From an uncultured Erythrobacter sp. (GTDB taxonomy: Bacteria > Pseudomonadota > Alphaproteobacteria > Sphingomonadales > Sphingomonadaceae), in assembly GCA_947500645.1 (NCBI GenBank), contig CANMSD010000003.1, positions 184,501 to 248,500 of the forward strand: a stretch of 64,000 bases of DNA, written 5' to 3'. Each line of letters opens with the position of its first letter. The stretch's first letter is position 1. The notes under the pieces were generated by a model. That model was not told the origin of the DNA. It did no database searches and worked only from the letters and a program-made list of their open reading frames with translations. Positions 1-8,687 of this stretch are shown piece after piece. The translations under genes were made by a program, and so were the position numbers.

Positions 1-140
1 GTGCCGATGATCTTGAGATCGGGAGAGAGCAGCCCGTCGGCATCGAGTGCGCACAGGCTTGGCAATAGCATCCTGCGCGACAGATCGCCGGTCGCTCCAA
101 ACAGGAGCAAGCGATCGGCAGAGAGCTTGGGTTCTGGCAT
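1..140 (-). CDS. zwf: Glucose-6-phosphate 1-dehydrogenase, N-terminal fragment
   Basis: The reverse complement starts at ATG 140 and reads through the window edge, giving 46 residues. They carry the NADP-binding signature LLLFGATGDLSRRMLLPSL, where GATGDL is diagnostic of Zwf. A Shine-Dalgarno GGGAGA lies 9 nt upstream of the ATG. Zwf oxidises glucose-6-phosphate to 6-phosphogluconolactone and feeds the Entner-Doudoroff pathway, the main glycolytic route in sphingomonads. The gene diverges from a LacI-type regulator across about 138 bp, which suggests that regulator controls it. The rest of the gene lies outside the window. Confidence 0.9.
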   Translation of the reverse strand, partial: MPEPKLSADRLLLFGATGDLSRRMLLPSLCALDADGLLSPDLKIIG

Positions 141-278
141 GCGTCTATTTCTCCCGAGTGCCGCAGCTATGGATTGCGACGATTGAGTTCTAGCGCGAAG
201 CGCAATGGTGGGCCATAGGTTCGCATAGCTATTCGTGCAGCTCGCGCAGCGCGGGGCGGCGACCGAAGGAGGCAATTG

Positions 279-1295
279 TTGGATACGGCGCGCAAACAGC
301 AGCGGGTCACCAGTTTCGACGTGGCAGAGCGGGCGGGTGTGAGCCAGTCCACGGTTTCGCGCGCTCTTTCCGGATCGGCTGTTATCAGCGAGGCGACGCG
401 CAACCGCGTGCTCGAAGTGGCGAGCGAGCTTGGCTATTTCGTTGACGAGCGTGCTGCGCGGCTCCGGCGCGGGCACACGGGCACGCTGGCAGCCGTAGTC
501 ATAACCAAGCCGGGTGGCAGCGCGCGCGACGTGAACCCATTCTCCTACGCACTTTTGGGCGGCATTTGCGCAGCCGCAGCCGAGCATGGCCTCGAAGTGC
601 TGGTCTCGCTGCAAGGCGAGGGGGACAAGCTGTTTGGCCATTATGTCGAGCGCGGTCAGGCGGAGGGGCTGATCGTGATCGGCACCACGCTCAACCGTCC
701 CGCGTGGGACTATTTCCGCGGCATTGGCGAGACCAGCGAGCCGGTGGCTTATTGGGGCTCGCCATTGGGCGATCTCGACTGGGTATCCTCCGACAATGAC
801 GCGGGCGCGCGGATGGCCGCAGAACATCTCGTCGAAGCCGGGTGCAAGGAGCTTGTTTGCATCGGTTCACGCGGCGGCACGCAGCGACAATTTGGAGAGC
901 GGGCGGACGCGTTTCTGGCGCGGGCAAAGGAACTGGGTGTTGCCGCGCGGCTAAGCGAGATCGGCGATGAAGACGATCGCCACGACCAAGGCGTCGCCGC
1001 AGGAGAGCGCTTGCTGGCCGAGGGCAATGTCGACGGCGTGTTTGCGGTGTGTGATGCGCTCGCCTTTGGCGTGTTGGAAGCGTTCAACACAGCGGGACGC
1101 TCCGTGCCGGGTGAGATCAAGCTGATCGGCTTTGACGGGTTGCAGGCGGGCGAATTGTCGAACCCCCCGCTGACCACCATCGAGCCGGATCTGGATCAGG
1201 CGGGCCGGTTGCTGGTCGAAGCGGTCACCGCTGGCGGGCCGCATTCGGGCATTCGCCGGGTTCCGGTGAGGTTGCTGACACGCGGGAGTGTGTGA
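279..1295 (+). CDS. LacI-family transcriptional regulator
   Basis: The protein has about 338 residues: an N-terminal LacI HTH (VTSFDVAERAGVSQSTVSRAL) followed by a periplasmic-binding-protein-like sensor domain ending in a typical core (IKLIGFDGLQ, then PPLTTIEPDLDQAGRLL). A perfect AAGGAGG at 266-272 is followed by two consecutive TTG codons at 276 and 279. The second has the better spacing (6 nt) and I chose it. The gene diverges from zwf, so control of central sugar catabolism is the likely role. The effector is unknown. I found no convincing LacI palindrome in the 141-278 gap, so the operator remains unplaced. Confidence 0.88.
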   Translation: MDTARKQQRVTSFDVAERAGVSQSTVSRALSGSAVISEATRNRVLEVASELGYFVDERAARLRRGHTGTLAAVVITKPGGSARDVNPFSYALLGGICAAAAEHGLEVLVSLQGEGDKLFGHYVERGQAEGLIVIGTTLNRPAWDYFRGIGETSEPVAYWGSPLGDLDWVSSDNDAGARMAAEHLVEAGCKELVCIGSRGGTQRQFGERADAFLARAKELGVAARLSEIGDEDDRHDQGVAAGERLLAEGNVDGVFAVCDALAFGVLEAFNTAGRSVPGEIKLIGFDGLQAGELSNPPLTTIEPDLDQAGRLLVEAVTAGGPHSGIRRVPVRLLTRGSV

Positions 1296-1334
1296 GGTTC
1301 TTGATTTGGGGCGAAGCGAGCTTGCAATGCCCTC

Positions 1335-2132
1335 TTAGCTTCTCTCCACGTTGACACTCGAGCTCAGAAAGCTCGCGGGGCCGAATGTCGTAAGGAAGCT
1401 TACATCGGCGGCATCGCGGCCCACTCCAATCTTGGCGATTTCTGCCGGATCGGCCATGCCGGTTGCATCGACCAGATGCCACGCGCCGCCGTCTTCGACG
1501 CTAGGGTCGGCAAGGAAAACCTCGGCGACCGCATGGAAATCCTGCGGCGTAACATCTGGCGCATAGCAGGCGACATAGCGCGCCGGGATTACCGAGGCGC
1601 GCGCCATCGCCACCAGAACATGCGCGTAATCGCGGCAAATCCCGCGCCGCTCGATAAAACTATCCGCTGCGCCTGTCTCCGCTCCGCTTGCGCCCGGCTC
1701 ATAGGTGAAGTGGTCTGCGATCCAGCTATGAATGGCTGCGATCCGCGCGCCGCCCGAGGTGCCAGCAAACTCGCTATCGACGAAGTTGTGGAATCGCCCG
1801 ACCTGGCAATAGCGCGAACCGAAAAGATATTCAGTCACTTCGCCCGGGATCAGATGAGCGGGCAGCGCCGGCAAAGTGGCAATATCGGCCAACTGCCGTT
1901 CGAGCGTGATATCCGCGCGGTAGCTCACTTCGAACTCGCCGTTCCCGCGCACCCAGATCCGCTCGCCGATATCGTCATGTGCCGCGACCCTCGCGCAATG
2001 CTCCGCCTCGCTCAGGTGCGTCTTACTGTCGGTGAGGCGCTGTTCGGGTAGGGCAGCCGCTTCGAACTGCAACAGCGCATCGCCTGGCTCTTCGAAGCGA
2101 AAGGCAAATTGGGCGGAGATGAAAAGCGTCAT
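1335..2132 (-). CDS. Transglutaminase-like family protein
   Basis: The protein has 265 residues and no signal peptide. The papain-like transglutaminase core shows the expected triad in order: Cys166 in RRGICRDYAH, His200 in QDFHAVAEVFL and Asp222 in WHLVDATG. The N-terminal 100 residues form the beta-rich domain usual in bacterial transglutaminase-like proteins. Such proteins are thought to act as cysteine peptidases or amidases, and the substrate here is unknown. It converges with the LacI gene, ending 39 nt from it. It diverges from the secreted protein at 2309. Confidence 0.82.
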   Translation of the reverse strand: MTLFISAQFAFRFEEPGDALLQFEAAALPEQRLTDSKTHLSEAEHCARVAAHDDIGERIWVRGNGEFEVSYRADITLERQLADIATLPALPAHLIPGEVTEYLFGSRYCQVGRFHNFVDSEFAGTSGGARIAAIHSWIADHFTYEPGASGAETGAADSFIERRGICRDYAHVLVAMARASVIPARYVACYAPDVTPQDFHAVAEVFLADPSVEDGGAWHLVDATGMADPAEIAKIGVGRDAADVSFLTTFGPASFLSSSVNVERS

Positions 2133-2173
2133 GCTTCACTCACCATCGGCGTGTCGTTTCGTTCCTGCAAGCA

Positions 2174-2194
2174 GAGAAAATTGCTCCTTTTCTC
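2174..2194. promoter_or_regulatory. Inverted repeat in a divergent intergenic region
   Basis: GAGAAAA (2174-2180) and TTTTCTC (2188-2194) form a perfect 7-bp inverted repeat with a 7-nt spacer. It lies in the 176-bp gap between the transglutaminase-like gene and the secreted-protein gene. It could be an operator or a small hairpin. No regulator is implied by the sequence alone. Confidence 0.3.
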
Positions 2195-2308
2195 ATCGCT
2201 TGTCCCATCTGGGATATTCAGCCCGGCATGCCGCTCACTTAGCGCGAACTCCTCACTTGAGAGCCCGGTGCAATCACGCGCCGGGTCAGTTTTACAGGGG
2301 TTCGTATC

Positions 2309-3142
2309 ATGCAGAAATATTCAATTACCGCAGCGGCTTGTGTCGCGCTGGCAGCCGGTTTCGCTGCCGCTCCGGCACCGGCGGCAGCGGGGCCGTTCGA
2401 CAGCATCAAGAAAGCGGTCAAGAAGGTCGACAAGAAAAAGCGCGAGGCCGAGGAAGTGGTCGAGACTGTCGAGCGCGTCCGTCAGGGTGCGACGGGGTCC
2501 ACGCGTGGCGGCTTCGCCAATCGTGGCAGTACGTCAAATTCACCGCGCACCGCGCGTGCTCCCGGTCATGCGGGCAATGCCGGGCCAGCACCGGCGAAAT
2601 ACACGGGCCAGCTGAAATGCGCCAATCTCGGCCTCGGCAACGCGTTTGTCGGGCGCGAAGGCAAATACACTTTCAGCCAAGGCATCAGCACTGAGGAGCG
2701 CACCGGTCTGACCGAGCGCACCAATGTCAGCGCGCAAAACGGCTGTTTCTTCCCCGGCCTGGGCGTCGGCGATGTGCTTTATGTCGAGGTCGATAAGGCC
2801 AAGTACAAAAAGTACGACTACAAGATCCAGTGCGTCTCCTATGACGGCTCCGAACAGCTCGACAACGTCCATGGGCCCAAGATCAACAATTACAAGGGCA
2901 AGGACGTGATGCTCCACACCGGCAATTCGCTCGGCTTCACGCCGACTGCCAGTGGCAGCAATTCCAGCCGCTCGGGCGCGTATGACAAATATCTCGATGG
3001 CCGTGGGCGCACGATGATCACATTCAACTTCGCCAGCCTTCACACCGACAAGGCGGGCACGGACTTCTACTGCCAGTGGTTCGACAAGAATTCCGGCAAG
3101 AGTGCGCTCGCCTTCACCTATCGCCGCGGTCCGGCTGGCTAA
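2309..3142 (+). CDS. Secreted protein of unknown function
   Basis: The protein has 277 residues. A signal peptide is clear (lysine, then Ala-rich core, cleavage near AAA-G about residue 28). A highly charged Lys/Glu stretch (about residues 30-60, probably helical) and a Ser/Thr/Gly/Pro-rich linker follow. The C-terminal part (about 95-277) is a globular domain with several Cys residues, which suggests disulphides in the periplasm or outside the cell. AGGGG lies 8-9 nt before the ATG. I do not recognise the family. The next gene also encodes a small Cys-containing secreted protein, 115 nt downstream, so the two may be co-expressed. Confidence 0.7.
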   Translation: MQKYSITAAACVALAAGFAAAPAPAAAGPFDSIKKAVKKVDKKKREAEEVVETVERVRQGATGSTRGGFANRGSTSNSPRTARAPGHAGNAGPAPAKYTGQLKCANLGLGNAFVGREGKYTFSQGISTEERTGLTERTNVSAQNGCFFPGLGVGDVLYVEVDKAKYKKYDYKIQCVSYDGSEQLDNVHGPKINNYKGKDVMLHTGNSLGFTPTASGSNSSRSGAYDKYLDGRGRTMITFNFASLHTDKAGTDFYCQWFDKNSGKSALAFTYRRGPAG

Positions 3143-3257
3143 GCAAGTCTAGGCCGACTGGTGGCGCCAAGGGTGGGACGGTCCAACTGCGACCCTGGGC
3201 CGTCCCATTCCCTGCGTCCTCATTTCTCAATTTTCTGTTCTCAAAGGACAATTTCCA

Positions 3258-3560
3258 ATGAAAAAGACATTCACAATATTCGCCGCCGGCATCCTCGCCA
3301 TTGGCACAGCACCTGCGGCGATCGCTCAAAGCTCCTCCAGCGAAGTCGCCAAGGATGGCTCTTGCCCATCGGGTTTCAGCGCGTCGGGCTCCAGCTGCAA
3401 ATCTTCGAGCAAGGTCGCGATCACTCGGCTTGGCTCCTGCCCTACCGGCTTCAAGGCGTCCGGCAATTACTGCGTCGGCGGCAAAGGCGACTATGCCGAA
3501 GTGCGTGACGGCAGTTGCCCGACCGGCCTGAAGACCAGCGGCAAATATTGCGTGAAGTAA
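3258..3560 (+). CDS. Small secreted protein with three Cys-pair repeats
   Basis: The protein has 100 residues, with a signal peptide ending near AIAQ (residue 24). The mature part is three copies of a 16-residue motif, at residues 33-48, 58-73 and 84-99, of the form GSCPxGFxxSGxxC. Each copy holds a Cys pair spaced C-x10-C (C36/C47, C61/C72, C87/C98), which predicts one disulphide per repeat. AAAGGA precedes the ATG by 8 nt. Function is unknown; a small extracellular binding or structural protein is plausible. A hairpin terminator follows. Confidence 0.75.
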   Translation: MKKTFTIFAAGILAIGTAPAAIAQSSSSEVAKDGSCPSGFSASGSSCKSSSKVAITRLGSCPTGFKASGNYCVGGKGDYAEVRDGSCPTGLKTSGKYCVK

Positions 3561-3586
3561 GATTACCTCTTGTTTCACAATGGTGT

Positions 3587-3610
3587 AGGCCGGGTCTAAC
3601 CACCCGGCCT
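3587..3610 (+). terminator. Probable intrinsic terminator after the Cys-repeat gene
   Basis: AGGCCGGG (3587-3594) pairs perfectly with CCCGGCCT (3603-3610) across an 8-nt loop, 27 nt past the stop codon. The T-run after it is poor, so termination may be inefficient. Confidence 0.55.
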
Positions 3611-3672
3611 TAGCCGTTTCGAAAGCAATTGAGCGCCAAACGGCATAGCGGGATGTGCATGGAAGACTTCTG

Positions 3673-5337
3673 TTGAGCAGTGACCAGACTTTTGTCGATC
3701 GGATCATCCGCGATGCCTATGCCACCATTGGCAAGCCGGAAAGCGTGATCTCGCTGCTGGAGCAGGGGGAGCAGCACTTCGATGCCGGGCGTGAAGATAT
3801 CGGCAGCGTCGACCAGCATTTTGTTGAGGCAGGGGCGCTGATCGATGAGGTATCGCCGCTGACGGGCAGCGATTTTGCCAATTTCGAGCTTCCCGATGTC
3901 GCGCCAAGCGGGGCTGAGCTGGTGCTCGACAGCAGGTTGTGCGTCGTCGCCTTCGACGAGGCCAGCTTCGGGTCATCGGAAATGGCGATCGGCGCGGTTG
4001 CGCCCGAATGGCTGTGGGATCCGGTCGAACGGACTGAGGATTTGCGCCGCATTCGCGAAGCGGAGCGGGGGAGCTCGCTCGGCTTTCTGCGACTGTTTTC
4101 CTCGCCCGATGACGAGCAAGGCCGGTGGTTCAACGTCGAGATCGATAGTGACAGCGCCGAGCGGCACATTCATTTCAAACTGATCCAGTTCCGCTGGCAA
4201 GAGGCAAGCGGAGAGCGCTTTCGTGAAGCGTTGAACCTGACCGACACCGAGCTGGCGCTGACCCGGCATTTGGTGTCGGGCGGCAATGTTCGCAGCTTTG
4301 CCGAGCTACGCGATCGCTCCGTCGGGACAGCGCGCAACCAGCTGAAAACCTTGTTACGCAAGCTCGCGATCAATTCTCAGCAGGAATTGCTCATGCTGTA
4401 CACCGGCTTTGCCCATTCGCTGCGGATGATTGATGAGGATTCGGGGCCGAAGCGGCATTTCTGCTCGCGCATCTTCAACGAGGGCGATGGGCAGCGGATT
4501 GCGTGGGAACAGCATGGCGACCCCGATGGCCTGCCGGTGCTGTATTTCCACCCGTTTTTTGAAGGCGCGCTGTTTACCGAGGAACAGGACGCCGCCGCTC
4601 GCGAGATGGGCTTGCGTGTCATAGCGCCCTGGCGGCCCTTGTCGGGCGAGACGACAGGGCGGGGCAAGCGGATCGAACTGGTCCGCGAATTCGCGCGCCG
4701 TCTCGATCCATTTCTGGAAGCACAGGGTGTAGAGCGCTGCGCCGTGCTCGGCGCGACGGCGGGCACACCGTTTGCACTCGCATTTGCGCAGAGGACAAAG
4801 GTGCAGATCAGCGGAGTAGTGCTGGCCGGACCACTCGTTCCGCTCCCGACCTGGGCGGACATCGGCATGGTCGACATGGGCTATCGCCGGGCGGTGCAGA
4901 TGACCCGCTTGGCTCCGGCCTTTGCGCGCATCTATATCCGCGCGACACTGGCGGGCTCTCTTCGTGGCGAGTTCGACAAATTCATCGACGATTTCTACAG
5001 CTCACGCCCGCTTGATCGCGCGCACTATCGGCGGCCCGAAATTCGCGAACTGATCCGGCAATCGGGCACATACACCTTTGTCAAAACGCTCGATGGCCCG
5101 ACCGAGGGTGTGATCATCGAGGCCTTCGACTGGAGCGAATTGTGCAGCGACATTGAAGCAGCCGTGACGCTGGCGGTTGGCCATGAAGGCGGGTTCGTCA
5201 GCATCGAGAACTACGAGAAATTTGCGGGCAAACACGGCTTCGATCTGGATGCAGAGTTTCATCGTTCGGGCCAATTGGTGATGCATGACGATCCGAGGCG
5301 GATTTTCGGCACATTGCGCCACTATCTGAACGGCTGA
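3673..5337 (+). CDS. LuxR-type HTH / alpha-beta-hydrolase-like fusion protein
   Basis: The protein has about 554 residues from TTG 3673, which has GGAAGA 7 nt upstream; a GTG at 3655 would add six. The first ~180 residues look like a sensor domain I cannot assign. Residues about 185-240 form a LuxR/GerE-type HTH (LTDTELALTRHLVSGG, then ARNQLKTLLRKLAINSQQEL). The last ~290 residues have an alpha/beta-hydrolase fold: YFHPFFEG near the oxyanion position, the nucleophile elbow VLGATAG and a late His in VMHDDP. The elbow Ser is Thr (G-A-T-A-G). The fold may therefore sense a ligand rather than hydrolyse it, as in hydrolase-derived receptors. The gene stands alone. Confidence 0.75.
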   Translation: MSSDQTFVDRIIRDAYATIGKPESVISLLEQGEQHFDAGREDIGSVDQHFVEAGALIDEVSPLTGSDFANFELPDVAPSGAELVLDSRLCVVAFDEASFGSSEMAIGAVAPEWLWDPVERTEDLRRIREAERGSSLGFLRLFSSPDDEQGRWFNVEIDSDSAERHIHFKLIQFRWQEASGERFREALNLTDTELALTRHLVSGGNVRSFAELRDRSVGTARNQLKTLLRKLAINSQQELLMLYTGFAHSLRMIDEDSGPKRHFCSRIFNEGDGQRIAWEQHGDPDGLPVLYFHPFFEGALFTEEQDAAAREMGLRVIAPWRPLSGETTGRGKRIELVREFARRLDPFLEAQGVERCAVLGATAGTPFALAFAQRTKVQISGVVLAGPLVPLPTWADIGMVDMGYRRAVQMTRLAPAFARIYIRATLAGSLRGEFDKFIDDFYSSRPLDRAHYRRPEIRELIRQSGTYTFVKTLDGPTEGVIIEAFDWSELCSDIEAAVTLAVGHEGGFVSIENYEKFAGKHGFDLDAEFHRSGQLVMHDDPRRIFGTLRHYLNG

Positions 5338-5610
5338 GGGGAACGGGTTTTTCCGCCGGGTTTTCCTACTCTGCCGGGGCGCGCTAACCCGGCTGCGGCT
5401 CTTTCACAGCGTTTGTTTCCCCCATGCCTCCTGGCGGCACGAGCATGGCCCAAATGTGCGATCTATGCGCTGCGGCGCAAAACGAGTTGGAAAAGTGTCA
5501 ATTTCGCATTCCGCGCGCAAACTTATGTTTTTCATGAGAAATTGACGAAAATTACTGGTTGACAGGGTGTCAGTTCTGTCAACTTCTGAGGAAATTTTCG
5601 TACTGGGCGC
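5338..5610. other. Convergent intergenic region with two inverted repeats
   Basis: This 273-bp gap separates the 3' ends of the LuxR-hydrolase gene and rimO. GCCGGGTT (5355-5362) pairs with AACCCGGC (5386-5393). GTTGACAG (5558-5565) pairs with CTGTCAAC (5576-5583). Both are perfect 8-bp stems but lack strong T-runs; they may terminate the two converging genes. The stretch 5480-5600 is visibly AT-richer than its surroundings. No open reading frame there looks real. Confidence 0.45.
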
Positions 5611-7008
5611 CTATTCGGAAGTTGCAATCACCCCAAAGAGGTCATGCGCATCGGCTTCTTCGATCGTCGCGGTCACGATATCGCCGGGCGCGAGGCTCTG
5701 GGGCACGTTGCGCAACAGGACCTGTCCGTCGATTTCTGGCGCATCAGCCTGAGACCGGGCGGTTGCACCGATATCGCCATCCTCATCCGGCTCGCCGACT
5801 TCGTCGATAATGACGGGGATCGAGTGTCCGACCTTGGCCGCGAGCTTGGCGGCGCTGATCCGCTCGGTGACTTCCATCAGCCGGGAATAGCGCTCTTCCT
5901 TGACCGCTTCGGGCACAGGGTTGGGCAGTGCATTGGCCTGCGCTCCTTCGACGGGCTCGAACCTGAACGCGCCGACGCGGTCTAGCTGCGCTTCCTCCAG
6001 CCAGTCGATGAGATATTGGAAGTCCTCTTCGGTTTCGCCTGGGAAGCCGACCACGAAGCTGGAGCGGATCGCGATGTCCGGGCAGATGTCGCGCCAGCTT
6101 TTCAGCCGCGCGAGCACCTTGGCTTCGTTTGCCGGGCGCTTCATGGCCTTGAGGACGCTGGGCGAGGCGTGCTGGAACGGGATGTCGAGATAAGGCGTCA
6201 GCAGCCCTTCGGCCATCAGCGGGATGACCTTGTCGACGTGCGGGTAGGGGTAGACATAGTGCAGACGGACCCAGGGCGGCGTGCCTTCTGCGGTCCTGAG
6301 CTGACCCAATTCGCGCGCAAGATCGGTCATATGGGCGCGCGGTTCGCGCCCCTTCCAAGGCTTCACCTCATGGCGCGTGTCTACCCCGTATGCGCTGGTA
6401 TCCTGACTGATCACCAGCAGTTCCTTGGTCCCGGCGGCGACCAGTTTTTCGGCCTCGCGCAGCACCGCGTCGATCCGGCGGCTGGCGAGTTTCCCACGCA
6501 GGTCCGGGATGATGCAGAAGGCACAGGAGTGATTGCAGCCCTCTGAGATCTTGAGATAGCTGTAATGCCGCGGCGTCAGCTTGATATCGTGTTCGGATGG
6601 TTGCGGGATGAGGTCGACAAAGGGGCCTTGGCTGGGCGGCGCATGTTCGTGAACCGCCTCGACGACCTGTTCGTATTGATGGGCACCGGTGACTGCGAGC
6701 ACCTGTGGGTGAGCGGCGCGGATTGCGTCCGCCTCTTCGCCCATACAGCCGGTGACGATCACGCGGCCATTCTCGCTGATGGCCTCACCAATCGCGGCCA
6801 GGCTCTCTTCCTTCGCGCTGTCGAGAAAGCCGCAGGTGTTCACCAGCACCACGTCGGCACCGGCGTAGTCGGGGCTCATCGCATAGCCGTCGGCGCGCAA
6901 GCGCGTGAGAATGCGTTCGGAATCGACCAGCGCCTTGGGGCAGCCGAGCGAAACCATGCCGACCTTCTTCTGGTCGGGCAGGTCGATGGTGGAGGTATCT
7001 GTAGTCAT
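5611..7008 (-). CDS. rimO: Ribosomal protein S12 methylthiotransferase RimO
   Basis: The protein has 465 residues and is a radical-SAM methylthiotransferase that adds a methylthio group to the conserved Asp of ribosomal protein S12. Domains in order: an N-terminal UPF0004 domain with Cys ligands ([12 protein letters not shown] and VNTCGF), the radical-SAM motif CNHSCAFC, and a C-terminal TRAM domain ([18 protein letters not shown]). The RimO-specific SLGCPKxLVDSE distinguishes it from MiaB. Length is normal. It diverges from the DUF1761 gene, and a long palindrome lies in the gap. Confidence 0.95.
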   Translation of the reverse strand: MTTDTSTIDLPDQKKVGMVSLGCPKALVDSERILTRLRADGYAMSPDYAGADVVLVNTCGFLDSAKEESLAAIGEAISENGRVIVTGCMGEEADAIRAAHPQVLAVTGAHQYEQVVEAVHEHAPPSQGPFVDLIPQPSEHDIKLTPRHYSYLKISEGCNHSCAFCIIPDLRGKLASRRIDAVLREAEKLVAAGTKELLVISQDTSAYGVDTRHEVKPWKGREPRAHMTDLARELGQLRTAEGTPPWVRLHYVYPYPHVDKVIPLMAEGLLTPYLDIPFQHASPSVLKAMKRPANEAKVLARLKSWRDICPDIAIRSSFVVGFPGETEEDFQYLIDWLEEAQLDRVGAFRFEPVEGAQANALPNPVPEAVKEERYSRLMEVTERISAAKLAAKVGHSIPVIIDEVGEPDEDGDIGATARSQADAPEIDGQVLLRNVPQSLAPGDIVTATIEEADAHDLFGVIATSE

Positions 7009-7049
7009 TCTGCGCGCGCCCCTACACCTCTTCCTCGCGATGTTCCAGC

Positions 7050-7127
7050 GCCACTCGCGCCCTCCACCCTTCCACCCGGAGCAGTTTCCGGTACAATCCG
7101 GGTGGAAGGGTGGAGGGCGCGGGTGGC
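7050..7127. repeat. Long palindromic repeat, copy 1
   Basis: Arms 7056-7080 and 7097-7121 are perfect 25-nt inverted complements (CGCGCCCTCCACCCTTCCAC...), extendable to 31 nt with one mismatch, around a 16-nt loop. Copy 2 at 31021-31100 has the same arm sequence and the same loop length but a largely different loop sequence. This copy sits in the divergent gap between rimO and the DUF1761 gene and ends 28 nt before that gene's ATG. It is a dispersed hairpin element. It has no T-run, so it is not a plain terminator. Confidence 0.85.
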
Positions 7128-7155
7128 GCGGCCTCCAAAAAACGGGAGGGAAATA

Positions 7156-7575
7156 ATGAACCTGTTTGATGTGAACTGGCTGGCCGTGTTTCTGGCGGCA
7201 CTAGGTGGATTCGTCGTTGGCGGCATCTGGTATGGCCCGATCATGGGCAAGAAATGGATGGGCGCGGTCGGCCTGACCGAAGAGCAGATCAAGGAAGGCA
7301 ATATGGGCCTGATCTATGGCGGAGCCTTTGGGTTCTCGCTGCTCGCGAGCTGGACGCTGGCGCATACATTTCAAAGCTATGCCGATCTGGGCGCGGATCT
7401 CAGCATATTTGCCAAAGTGATGACATCATTTGGCATTGCGCTGGGGTTCATCGTACCGGCACTCGGCACAGCCTATCTGTTCTCTCAGAAAGGTAAGGCG
7501 CTGTTCTTCATCGATGCTGCGTATTGGCTGCTGTTCTACATCGCGATGGGACTAGTGCACGCCTACTTGCCCTAG
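7156..7575 (+). CDS. DUF1761 family membrane protein
   Basis: The protein has 139 residues with four predicted transmembrane helices. The N-terminal pattern with [11 protein letters not shown] after the first helix is characteristic of DUF1761. GGGAGGG lies 5 nt before ATG 7156, which excludes the longer in-frame extension that runs antisense over rimO. Function is unknown. Its stop codon overlaps the stop of the convergent K+ channel gene by 4 nt. Confidence 0.85.
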   Translation: MNLFDVNWLAVFLAALGGFVVGGIWYGPIMGKKWMGAVGLTEEQIKEGNMGLIYGGAFGFSLLASWTLAHTFQSYADLGADLSIFAKVMTSFGIALGFIVPALGTAYLFSQKGKALFFIDAAYWLLFYIAMGLVHAYLP

Positions 7576-8669
7576 TCGGTCACGCTGGGATCGTCGCCTT
7601 TGGTGTCGCCATTGGTGGTCGGGACAATCTCGACCACGACATCGCCGGGCTGGAGGTTCTGGCATTCCTCTTCCCAGAAGCCGATGGCGCGCCCGCCGCG
7701 ATAAACGCGCAGGCCACGACCGCCGGTTTCCAGCTCTTCGATCGAGCAGCCGCATTCCTCCTCGGTAATGACGCGCTCGACCAGTTGGACTCGGCCGGTG
7801 ACCGAGGCGAGATCGGCGAGGTAGTCGGCGATATGCGCGCCCTTGGCGCTGCCGGCGAGCAACAGCCCGGTAAAGCGCACCGGGTTGATCACGTTGTTCG
7901 CGCCAGCTTGGCGGGCCAGCAATTCGTTATCATCGGCACGTACCACCACGCTGATCGGGACACGGGGCGCAAGATGGCGCACGGTCAGGACGATCAGGAT
8001 CGAGGTGTCGTCTCTACCTGCGGATACTAACACCGACTGTGCTTCGCTAACGCGCACGGCGTTCAGCGTTTCATCGCGGGTGGCATCGGCGTTCATGACA
8101 TTGACGCCCAGGCGTTCCGCCTCGATCAGGCGCTCCTCACCCGGGTCGACGACGACGATGTTGCGCGGGTCCATGCCGCGTTCGATCAGCTCGTTGACAC
8201 TCTCGGAGCCCGACACGCCGTAGCCCAGGACGACGACGTGTTTCGAGAGCTTCTCTTGGATGCGAGCCATGCGCCACTTCTCCCAGCTACGCTTGATGAT
8301 GAAATTGTAGGCCGTGCCCACGAAAATGAAAAATACGGCGAACCGGATCGGCGTCACGATGATCGCTTCGATCATCCGAGCGCTGTCGGTCACCGGCGCA
8401 ATATCGCCAAAGCCGGTGGTAGTGATCGAGATCATCGTGAAATAGACGATATCGAGGAAGCTGACCTCGCCATCGACACTGTCGACCAGTCCACCGCGAT
8501 CGAACCAGTGGATCATGACGACGATGAAGATCAGGAACAGCGCCAGCCCGATACGGATGCCGAGATCGCCCCAGACCGGTATCCTTACCGCGCGTCGCAG
8601 CGGCTTGAATCTCGATTTCACCCTCTTGGGCTGTTGGGTTGAGACGATCGTGTCGATTTGCTTTGCCAT
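7572..8669 (-). CDS. Potassium channel with RCK/TrkA-N domain
   Basis: The protein has 365 residues: a cytoplasmic N-terminus, TM1 (about 38-56), a pore loop with the filter TTTGFGD (83-89), TM2 (about 100-122), then a Rossmann RCK domain (VVVLGYGVSGSE, GxGxxG at 149-154) and a C-terminal TrkA-C-like region. The filter has Phe for the usual Tyr (GFG for GYG), which is known in some prokaryotic and eukaryotic K+ channels. It is the third gene of serS-surE-channel, 18 nt after surE. It is probably a ligand-gated tetrameric K+ channel of the MthK/Kch type. Confidence 0.88.
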   Translation of the reverse strand: MAKQIDTIVSTQQPKRVKSRFKPLRRAVRIPVWGDLGIRIGLALFLIFIVVMIHWFDRGGLVDSVDGEVSFLDIVYFTMISITTTGFGDIAPVTDSARMIEAIIVTPIRFAVFFIFVGTAYNFIIKRSWEKWRMARIQEKLSKHVVVLGYGVSGSESVNELIERGMDPRNIVVVDPGEERLIEAERLGVNVMNADATRDETLNAVRVSEAQSVLVSAGRDDTSILIVLTVRHLAPRVPISVVVRADDNELLARQAGANNVINPVRFTGLLLAGSAKGAHIADYLADLASVTGRVQLVERVITEEECGCSIEELETGGRGLRVYRGGRAIGFWEEECQNLQPGDVVVEIVPTTNGDTKGDDPSVTD

Positions 8670-8687
8670 GCCCTGTATTTCGCCCGA

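Noticed and set aside
141..278. LacI operator between zwf and its divergent regulator
   Set aside because: Several GC-rich partial palindromes exist but none stands out with a central CG and matching half-sites.
6565..7155. N-terminal extension of the DUF1761 frame
   Set aside because: It is antisense to rimO. ATG 7156 has a strong GGGAGGG and starts directly with the DUF1761 pattern.
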